Origin: Burkholderiaceae bacterium
Lineage (GTDB): Bacteria; Pseudomonadota; Gammaproteobacteria; Burkholderiales; Burkholderiaceae_F
NCBI GenBank assembly: GCA_022843955.1
Contig: JALHMQ010000003.1
Span: forward strand, 1 to 64,000
DNA length: 64,000 bases
Reading direction: 5' to 3'
Position numbers and translations under genes: made by a program. Shown one piece after another: positions 6,537 to 13,226 of the stretch; position 1 is the first letter of the stretch; every line of letters begins with the position of its first letter. The notes under the pieces are model-generated. The model saw nothing but the letters and a program-made list of their open reading frames with translations. It made no database searches and was not told the DNA's origin.

Positions 6537-8225
6537 CTACCGGTCGGTCGCATGCTTCGCCTGCAACGGCTGCGGCTCGGCAAACGCGCTCAGCAGCAGC
6601 GCGGTCAGATCGTGCATGCCGCCAAGCGCCGGTCGCTGCGGCTCCAGGCCGGGCTTGAAGCCGAGTGCGACGAAGCGCGCCAGCAGTTGCGGATCACGCG
6701 TGACGATGTGCACCGGCACCTCCCAGCTCGCACCCTCGCCGCTGACGGTGGCCGCCGGCTGGTGGTCGCCGACGAGCAGCATCACCGACTCGCGCGGCTC
6801 GGGGCGCTGCAGCCAGCCGCCGAGCCAGCGGTAGGTGTAGTCGAACATGCGCACATAGTTGGGCAGCATGTCGATCCAGTCGACGAACGAGGCGAGCAGC
6901 CGCTGCGATTCCTCTGCGCCGAACGGGTCCGGGGTGAGCAGGCGCTGCCAGTCCGGCTGGTACGGCGGCACCGGGCCGAACGGCAGGTGGCTCGTGATCG
7001 TGGGAAAGAAGAGGAAGCGCGGCGGTGCGGCCGCATCGCGCGGACGCAACTGCTCGAAGCGCGCGAGCGTGAACTGGTCGGGGATCTTCCAGTAGCCCAG
7101 CGGTGGGCCGCGGTAGTCCAGGTCGCGGCCGTCGAGAAAAAGATCGAAGCCGTAGAAGCGGCGCTCGGCCCAGTCCCAACTGAGCGCCGGATACAGGCCC
7201 ACGCTCTCGTAGCCGGCGCGGCGGAACAGCGCGGTCAGCGTCGGCCGATCCGTGGTCAGCAGCAGGTCGTGGCGCAGCGGGTCGGTCAGATCAATGCCCG
7301 ACAGCAGCGACAGATGCGACAGCTCCGAGGCGCCGGCGAACGTGGCGGCGCGTACGAAGCCCGAGGCGACCACGCGACCACTGGCAGCGATCTCCTGCGC
7401 AAAGCGTGCGCGCGCGTCAGCGAGTTGCGGCGCCACGCGCGGATGGTCGAACGCCATCGCGCCGTAGCTTTCGAGGAAGATCAGCGTGAAGTCGCGACCG
7501 CGCAGCGCGCCGAGCGCAGCCTGCGGTGGTGTCGACATGGCGCTGTCCAACGCCGGCGAAGGCGGCATCACGCGCTCGATGCCGCCGGGCAGCAGCGCCG
7601 TGCCCAGCAACACCGCCTGGCGCGCGTAGGTGGGCGTGACCGGGTGGGTGACGAGATGCCAGGTGATGCTCGGCGCCACGCTGGCGAGGTGCGCGATCAC
7701 CGTGACCACGGCTGCTGCGGTGACCGCCCAGGTCCAGCGTGCGCGCAGCGCATAGGGCGCGGCCTCGCGCGCCAGCACGCCGAGCGCCCAGCGGATGGCG
7801 AGGTAAAGCGCGGCGAAGATCGCAACCAGCGCCGCCACGAAGGCCACGCTGACCCAGGCCGGGTAGTCGCGCGCCGATACCCACAGGAAGGTGGGGATCT
7901 GCTGGCCATCCCAGTACAGGTTGACGGGGCGGCCGAACAGCGCCGGCACGGTGACATCGAAGTAGCGGCCGAGCACGATGGCGAGGTAGCCCGCCGCCAG
8001 CCACGCGAGCACCCGCGAGGACAGTGCGCCGCGCCAGGCGATGACCACCAGCAGCAGCACCCACAGCGCGACGAACTCGGGTGCGAGGCGCGTGTCCGGC
8101 AGCACTGCCGGCGTCGGCCACCAGTTGCGCATCGCCAGCAGCGTATTGAGCAGTGCGGCCGCGATCAGCGCCGCCACGACACGGCGCGCCGGGGTCGCTG
8201 CGGGAAGAGCGGACTGCGCGGTCAT
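6537..8225 (-). CDS. LTA-synthase-like membrane hydrolase/transferase (alkaline phosphatase superfamily)
   Basis: This 562-residue protein has an N-terminal membrane part of about five helices (residues 12-200), then a sulfatase/phosphoethanolamine-transferase fold facing the periplasm. Superfamily landmarks are FTLIFLESYGAMAFD (first metal-binding strand), RAATFAGASELSHLS (a Thr in the position of the LtaS nucleophile), FLFFPTITSHLPF and MLLVGDHQP (metal-binding Asp-His). Relatives transfer glycerol- or ethanolamine-phosphate groups to lipids or glycans, or hydrolyse them; the substrate here is unknown. The ATG at 8225 overlaps the stop of the methyltransferase gene (ATGA), so it is translated last in a coupled three-gene operon. 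Lipoteichoic acid is not expected in this group, so a modified envelope lipid or glycan is a better guess. Confidence 0.83.
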   Translation of the reverse strand: MTAQSALPAATPARRVVAALIAAALLNTLLAMRNWWPTPAVLPDTRLAPEFVALWVLLLVVIAWRGALSSRVLAWLAAGYLAIVLGRYFDVTVPALFGRPVNLYWDGQQIPTFLWVSARDYPAWVSVAFVAALVAIFAALYLAIRWALGVLAREAAPYALRARWTWAVTAAAVVTVIAHLASVAPSITWHLVTHPVTPTYARQAVLLGTALLPGGIERVMPPSPALDSAMSTPPQAALGALRGRDFTLIFLESYGAMAFDHPRVAPQLADARARFAQEIAASGRVVASGFVRAATFAGASELSHLSLLSGIDLTDPLRHDLLLTTDRPTLTALFRRAGYESVGLYPALSWDWAERRFYGFDLFLDGRDLDYRGPPLGYWKIPDQFTLARFEQLRPRDAAAPPRFLFFPTITSHLPFGPVPPYQPDWQRLLTPDPFGAEESQRLLASFVDWIDMLPNYVRMFDYTYRWLGGWLQRPEPRESVMLLVGDHQPAATVSGEGASWEVPVHIVTRDPQLLARFVALGFKPGLEPQRPALGGMHDLTALLLSAFAEPQPLQAKHATDR

Positions 8226-9043
8226 TGTTCGATTGAAGCGATGCGCGCGGCATGCGCCCGCGCCGGCCCGGCCTCGCTGCCGGGTGCGGCGTTCGCCACG
8301 CTCGCTGCGTGCAGCGCTGGCCGCGCCGGTCGTGTCGGTCTGGCGACGTGGGCGTCGGTCAGGCGGCCGCTGGCGATGTAGCCCATGCCGAACTGCGTCG
8401 GCGTGAAGCGCCAGTCGGCCAGCCGCGGCGCGATGCGGTCCCACGGCGTACGCAGGCCGCCGGGCGCGCCGTTGTAGCCGAAGTTCTTGTAGTAGACCCA
8501 GGCGTTGAGAGGCTCAAGCCAGCGCGGGAAGTACTTGATGCCGGCGATCGCCACGCGTGCGCCCGGCCGCGCACAGCCGAGCACATGGTCGAGCGCGGCC
8601 GCCGATCGCAGGATGTCGTGGGTGTAGTGAAACAGCAGCGCATCCACCGATTCGGGCAGCGCAATCTCCTGCGCGGCCGACTGCAGGACCGTGACGTTGT
8701 GCCATCCGGCGTCGGCGCTGCGGTGCTGCGCCTGCGCCAGCATCTCGCCGCTGTGATCGAAGCCGTAGACGTGGCCGCGGTCGCCAACGCGCTCGCGCAG
8801 CAGCGCCAGGCTCAGCCCGGTGCCGCAGGCGACGTCGAGCACGCGCTCGCCCGGCTTCAGCGCCAGCGCCTCGATGGTGCGTTGGCGGATCGTCCAGGTC
8901 CGGCGGCAGGTCGCGTCGTAGTGCGCGGCATGGCGCCGGTACTTGTCGATCGAATTGCGACGGATACGTTCGTCGTCCGGCGCCGGCAGCGATGCATCGG
9001 CGGAAGCAGCAGGTTTGGGCGAGGAGGGCACAGGCATCGTCAT
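8222..9043 (-). CDS. Class I SAM-dependent methyltransferase
   Basis: This 273-residue methyltransferase has motif I VLDVACGTGLS (about residues 60-70), then HVYGFDHSGEMLAQA (motif II, acidic residue binding the SAM ribose) and VDALLFHYTHDILRS (motif IV region). The overall pattern is UbiE/BtaB-like, the type that acts on small molecules or lipids. The last 40 residues are Ala/Arg/Pro-rich and add no recognisable domain. Start ATG at 9043 overlaps the stop of the ATP-grasp gene and its own stop overlaps the ATG of the membrane hydrolase; both overlaps are ATGA. It is not an EgtD-type histidine methyltransferase by its motifs. The substrate is unknown, probably the product of the ATP-grasp enzyme or the lipid handled by the hydrolase. 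Confidence 0.85.
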   Translation of the reverse strand: MTMPVPSSPKPAASADASLPAPDDERIRRNSIDKYRRHAAHYDATCRRTWTIRQRTIEALALKPGERVLDVACGTGLSLALLRERVGDRGHVYGFDHSGEMLAQAQHRSADAGWHNVTVLQSAAQEIALPESVDALLFHYTHDILRSAAALDHVLGCARPGARVAIAGIKYFPRWLEPLNAWVYYKNFGYNGAPGGLRTPWDRIAPRLADWRFTPTQFGMGYIASGRLTDAHVARPTRPARPALHAASVANAAPGSEAGPARAHAARIASIEQ

Positions 9044-10425
9044 GGCGTGGCGAACGGACCGGACCATGGAGTCGGCCAGCGCGCCGGAAGTTCCGCACCG
9101 ACGTGATCGTCGGTCCGCTCGGTGGCGAGGTCGAGGTAGGGCGCCGGCCAGCCGAGCAGGGCGCTCGCATGCTCGGCGCGCTCGCGCAGGTGGTCGCGGT
9201 CGCGGCCACCCAGGTGCACGATGCCGTAGCGATGGCTGCCGGTCCACTTGAGTTCGCGTGCCAGCCCATGGCCACGCTTCGGAAAGCGCAGCAGCAGGCC
9301 GTCCGGGTAGGCGGCGGTGAACGCTGCCTGCCGGGCCGGGTTCGGCATGGGCGGGGGCGCAGCGTCGAAGCTGCGGTAGACCAGGCTTGCGGCGGCGCCT
9401 GCGTTCGGCGCCAGGCGCGGAACCTGGCGTGGATCGTCGCCGTGGGCGATGGCCACCGCCATCGCATGCGCGTCCACGCCGATCACGCGCCGATACAGGT
9501 CACCGAACTGCGATGCGAGACGGGGATTGCACTCGGTCACCGTGATGCGATCGGTCGTGGCGTCGTGAAAGAACTCGAGGTTGAAGCAGCCGTGGCGATA
9601 GTCCGCCGCGCCGAGAAAACGCTGCGCGATGTCGAGCGCACGCTGCTGGATGCGGGCATCGAGCCGGCTGGGCACTTCCCAGCGCATGAACGCCTGCGTG
9701 CCGGGCACCATCACCGCATCCACCACGCCGAGCGCATGGATGCGGCCGCCCTGTACCCAGCCGTCGAGGTTGTACTGCGCCACGTGCGGCGGCACCGCTT
9801 CTTCCAGCAGCATCCGATGCGCGCTGCCTGCCTGCGGCAGGCGCTCGTGGCAGATGCGCTCGAACGGCTCGACCAGGCGGCGGATCACCCACAGCTCGCG
9901 CGTGCCGAAGCAGGTGTGCCTGACGAATTCCTCGTGGCTGTCCACGCGGCGCGCCAGCACCGAGAACGCGGCTTTGACCGGCTTGGCGAACAGCGGATAC
10001 GCCAGACCCTCGGGGATCGGCGCGCCGTAGTCGGCCTGCAACTCGGCAAAGGGCAGGTTGGCCTCGGGTGCCACCTGCTGCAGCAGGCGCCGCGCGTGCA
10101 GCTTGTGCTGCACGGCGAGGATGCTCTCCGGCGTGGCGCCGGGCAGCCGCAGTCGCTCGGCCACCAGCGCCGCCGCCAACGCGCCGAACTGCTCGTGATG
10201 CGACAGCACCGCGCGCCAGCCGCGGCGCCGCCCGCGTGCGGCCTGGCGCGCGGCAAAGCGACCGAGGTCGAAGCCCACCAGTGCCGCATTACTGGGGAAC
10301 GAGAACAGGTCGAAGCCGGCGTGATCGAATGCCGGCGCGTGCACTGTGCGCTGCAGGTGATCCAGCGCCCGGCGATCCCAGTCGTACGCGAACAGCCAGC
10401 CGGCGCGCTTGCGCTGCTTCACCAC
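9040..10425 (-). CDS. ATP-grasp ligase
   Basis: This protein of about 461 residues carries an ATP-grasp fold of the carbamoyl-phosphate synthase / biotin carboxylase type: AYPLFAKPVKAAFS (ATP-binding Lys), RMLLEEAVPPHVAQYN, then CFNLEFFHD and ITVTECNPRLASQF (Mg-binding Glu and Asn with the following Arg). Such enzymes join a carboxylate to an amine or thiol through an acyl phosphate. The chosen start is GTG at 10425 (10422 is equally possible), just ahead of RAGWLFAYDWDRRAL; the frame extends upstream, but the extra sequence is Arg-rich and unlike protein. It is the first gene of the coupled operon and is divergent from the SenA/EgtB-type gene with 256 bases between. Its substrates are not known. 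Confidence 0.82.
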   Translation of the reverse strand: MVKQRKRAGWLFAYDWDRRALDHLQRTVHAPAFDHAGFDLFSFPSNAALVGFDLGRFAARQAARGRRRGWRAVLSHHEQFGALAAALVAERLRLPGATPESILAVQHKLHARRLLQQVAPEANLPFAELQADYGAPIPEGLAYPLFAKPVKAAFSVLARRVDSHEEFVRHTCFGTRELWVIRRLVEPFERICHERLPQAGSAHRMLLEEAVPPHVAQYNLDGWVQGGRIHALGVVDAVMVPGTQAFMRWEVPSRLDARIQQRALDIAQRFLGAADYRHGCFNLEFFHDATTDRITVTECNPRLASQFGDLYRRVIGVDAHAMAVAIAHGDDPRQVPRLAPNAGAAASLVYRSFDAAPPPMPNPARQAAFTAAYPDGLLLRFPKRGHGLARELKWTGSHRYGIVHLGGRDRDHLRERAEHASALLGWPAPYLDLATERTDDHVGAELPARWPTPWSGPFATP

Positions 10426-10681
10426 GCGCCGCTTCGGGTCGCGGCGACGTCCAGCCGTGCCATGTGGGGCGCGAGCGGCTGCGCCCGTGGCCACGGGTGT
10501 TGGGCGCAGACGGTGCTGACGCAAATGAAGGACGGGTTTGCCGACACGGGCGCGAGCGTAGCGGAGCGGCTGCGTCGCTGCATCCCCAGTGCGGGCGTGG
10601 ACTGGCGAGCCGATCGGCGCCGCGTGGCAACCGACGCGGCAACGACCTGCGGTAACCTGCCGCGATGCATTGGGAGGGATC

Positions 10682-11905
10682 GTGAACGGTCGGGCCACGC
10701 GGCCCCCGGTCGACCTGCGCCGGGCCGACGCAGCCACGCTGGCGGGGGCGCTGCGCAGCAGCCGGCAGGACACGCTGCGCACCTTCGAGGCGTACGCCGC
10801 GGCGCTGGTGTCGTTCGAGGTCCCGCCATGCGACGAACTCAATCCGCCGCTGTGGGAACTTGGTCACATTGGCTGGTTCCAGGAGTACTGGACCACGCGC
10901 AATCCGCAGTGGTGCCGCGGCGCGCAGGCCGATCCGACCGCGCCACGCCGGCCGAGCGTGCAGGCGGCCGCCGACAGGTTGTACGACTCCAGCCGGGTGG
11001 CGCATGCAACGCGCTGGTCGCTGCCGCTGCCCGATGCCGAGCAGACCCGCCGCGCACTCGTGGCTCAGCTCGACGCTGCGCTCGATCTCTTGGCCGGGAC
11101 CGACGGCACCGACGACGCGTTGTACTTCTTCCGACTCGCGCTGTTCCATGAAGACATGCATCACGAGGCGGCGCTGTACATGGCGCAGGCGCTCGGGATC
11201 GATGTTCTCGACCGTCTGGCCGCGCGGCGCAGCGTCGCCCACGCGGCCGCGCCGCTGCGACTGCCGGCGGGACCGGTGCGCCTGGGCAGCGACGGTACCA
11301 GCGCAGGGTTCGCGTTCGACAACGAACTGACGGCCCATGACGTGGCGGTCGGTGCCTGCGAGATCGATGCCTCGGTGGTGCGCTGGCATGACTACCTGCC
11401 GTTCGTGGCGGCTGGCGGTTACGCCGACCTGCGTTACTGGAGCGCCGAGGGCGGGCAGTGGCTGCGGCAAGCACAGCTGACGCAGCCGCGTTACCTGCGA
11501 CACGTCGACGGCCAGTGGCAGGAGCTGCGTTGCGGGCGCTGGCACGCACTCGATCTCGGCCTGCCGGCGTGTCACCTCACCTGTCACGAGGCCGAGGCGT
11601 GGTGTCGCTGGGCCGGGCGCCGGCTGCCGACCGAGGCCGAGTGGTCGTATGCGCAAGGCGTGGGCGGCGAGGCGTTCACGTGGGGCGAGGTGTGGGAATG
11701 GACCGCGAGCACCTTCATGCCGTATCCCGGCTTCACCGCTCATCCTTACCGCGACTATTCGAGCCCGTGGTTCGGATCGCGCCGTGCGCTGCGCGGGGCG
11801 TCGATCGCCACCCAGCCGCGCATGTGGCATCCGCAGTACCGCAACTTCTTTCTGCTTGATCGCAACGACCTGTTCGCCGGCTTCCGCAGCTGCCGCTGCG
11901 ACTGA
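10682..11905 (+). CDS. senA: SenA/EgtB-type non-haem iron C-S/C-Se bond-forming enzyme
   Basis: This 407-residue protein has an N-terminal DinB-like iron-binding part and a C-terminal FGE-sulfatase fold, as in EgtB (ergothioneine) and SenA (selenoneine). The iron ligands fit: H62 in LWELGHIGWFQEYW and the HxxxHxE motif H156-H160-E162 in LFHEDMHHEA. The C-terminal part shows CRWAGRRLPTEAEW, VWEWTASTF, YPGF, PWFGS and a final FAGFRSCR, closer to SenA sequences as I recall them than to EgtB. The reaction is oxidative attachment of S or Se to the imidazole of hercynine. Start GTG 10682 has GGGAGG just upstream. Neither SenB, SenC nor an EgtD methyltransferase is in the window, so the SenA name is likely but not certain. 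Confidence 0.78.
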   Translation: MNGRATRPPVDLRRADAATLAGALRSSRQDTLRTFEAYAAALVSFEVPPCDELNPPLWELGHIGWFQEYWTTRNPQWCRGAQADPTAPRRPSVQAAADRLYDSSRVAHATRWSLPLPDAEQTRRALVAQLDAALDLLAGTDGTDDALYFFRLALFHEDMHHEAALYMAQALGIDVLDRLAARRSVAHAAAPLRLPAGPVRLGSDGTSAGFAFDNELTAHDVAVGACEIDASVVRWHDYLPFVAAGGYADLRYWSAEGGQWLRQAQLTQPRYLRHVDGQWQELRCGRWHALDLGLPACHLTCHEAEAWCRWAGRRLPTEAEWSYAQGVGGEAFTWGEVWEWTASTFMPYPGFTAHPYRDYSSPWFGSRRALRGASIATQPRMWHPQYRNFFLLDRNDLFAGFRSCRCD

Positions 11906-11975
11906 TGGCGGATACCGCCGCCCCCGGGATCGGCGGGTCGGCTTCGGCGACAATCGCGTCAAGGAGATCTTTGCC

Positions 11976-12644
11976 ATGCAATCACATCGCCGCCGGCTGT
12001 TCGCAGTCCTGCTTCTTGCACCGATTTCGCTGACGTTGTCCGGCTGCCAGACCGCCTACTTCGCCGCGATGGAAAAGGTGGGCTACGCCAAGCGCGAAAT
12101 CCTGGCCAGTCGCGTCAAGTCGGCCAGCGAGGCCCAGCAGGAGGCCAAAAAGGAGATCGTCAGCGCGCTCGAGCAGTTCAGTCGCACGGTGAACTACCAG
12201 GGCGGCGAACTCGAGACGCAGTACAAACGGCTGGCCAGCCAGCTCGGTGACAGCGAAGAGGCGGCGGCACGCGTGCGCAGCCGTATCGGTGACGTGGAAA
12301 GCGTTGGCGACGCGCTGTTTCGCGAATGGCGGCAGGAACTGGACAAGTACGCCAGCCCGGACCTGCGCCGGCGCAGCGAGCAGCAGCTGCGCGCGACTCA
12401 GGCGCGCTACAGCCAGATGCTGACGGCGATGCGCCAGGCCGAAGCGCGCATGGAGCCGGCCCTGCGTCCGCTGCGCGACCAGGTGCTGTTCATGAAGCAC
12501 AACCTGAACGCACGCGCGATCGGTGCGCTCAAGGGTGAGGTGGTTCGCGTGGACGCCGAGGTGGACCGGCTGGTGGCCGACATCAACCGCGCCGTGAGCG
12601 AAGCGGACCGCTTCGTGAAGTCGCTCGACGAGGCGCCGCAGTAG
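11976..12644 (+). CDS. DUF2959 family lipoprotein
   Basis: This 222-residue protein has a lipoprotein signal (PISLTLSGCQTAY, Cys about residue 24) and then a long alpha-helical, Gln/Glu/Arg-rich body that should form coiled coil. The sequence from YFAAMEKVGYAKREILASRV through KSLDEA matches DUF2959, a family of exported proteins of unknown role in proteobacteria. An AAGGAG ribosome binding site lies nine bases before the ATG at 11976, which rejects longer upstream extensions. It starts 70 bases after the SenA-type gene on the same strand and may be co-transcribed. Confidence 0.87.
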   Translation: MQSHRRRLFAVLLLAPISLTLSGCQTAYFAAMEKVGYAKREILASRVKSASEAQQEAKKEIVSALEQFSRTVNYQGGELETQYKRLASQLGDSEEAAARVRSRIGDVESVGDALFREWRQELDKYASPDLRRRSEQQLRATQARYSQMLTAMRQAEARMEPALRPLRDQVLFMKHNLNARAIGALKGEVVRVDAEVDRLVADINRAVSEADRFVKSLDEAPQ

Positions 12645-12683
12645 CGCGTCCGCTGCTGCGCGCTGCGGCAGCCGGCGGCGCGA

Positions 12684-12902
12684 TCAGCGCGTCGCGGAGA
12701 GCCGCCAGGCGCCGCGTCCGTACCAGACGCACAGCGCGAGCGCGACCAGCGCCACCAGACCGAGCGCCGTCCAGATGTTGGGCGAGGCCGGATGCGGCGC
12801 GCTGCGATGTGCCATCGTGGTCTCGAGCAGGAACAGCAAGCAGATTACGCACACGCCGGCGGCGATCCGGGCCTTGCGCTTGAGCGTCTGGTAGGTCGGC
12901 AT
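12684..12902 (-). CDS. Small two-helix membrane protein
   Basis: A 72-residue protein with a basic N-terminus (TLKRKARI), a first hydrophobic helix (AGVCVICLLFLLE), a short polar loop (HRSAPHPASPN) and a second helix (ALGLVALVALALCVWY) ending in a basic tail. The pattern is of an inner-membrane hairpin with both ends in the cytoplasm. No family is recognised. It is convergent with the DUF2959 gene, 39 bases away. Confidence 0.6.
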   Translation of the reverse strand: MPTYQTLKRKARIAAGVCVICLLFLLETTMAHRSAPHPASPNIWTALGLVALVALALCVWYGRGAWRLSATR

Positions 12903-13226
12903 CGCTTCGTCCCGAGAGCAGGCGCCGGCATCGCGGCCGGCGAGAGACGTATCGACTGCGATCTTCCTCCAACCGCAGCGGCCGGCGAGTCGCGATCTTG
13001 GCGTCCCGGCAAAAGAGGGCGTGGGCGCGGTTCGGGTATCCACGGGGCAGCGATTTTCGCGGGGTTTGACTGAGCTGGGCCGGATCGCTGCGCGCGCACG
13101 CTGCAGCGTTCGCTGCAGCAATCGAGAGAGACAATCCACACCCGCTGCAGCACAATCCGCGCCGCAGCGGACTGCTGCATGGGTTCCCGATGCGAATCGT
13201 GGCCTGAATCACATCCTTCGCGGACG
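12903..13226. other. Divergent promoter region, no gene seen
   Basis: These 324 bases separate the small membrane protein from the cyclase/NB-ARC regulator, which are transcribed away from each other. I see a direct repeat CGCTGCAGC (13099-13107 and 13111-13119) that is also palindromic, a possible regulator site. I see no protein-like frame and no clear -10/-35 pair. Confidence 0.5.

Noticed and set aside
6552-8381. 609-residue plus-strand frame opposite the membrane hydrolase
   Set aside because: No domain-like pattern, and the minus-strand frame has clear membrane helices and catalytic motifs.
8222-9043. EgtD-type histidine methyltransferase partner for the SenA/EgtB enzyme
   Set aside because: Motifs are of the UbiE/BtaB-like class I type and EgtD-specific segments are absent; it is also coupled to the ligase and hydrolase instead.
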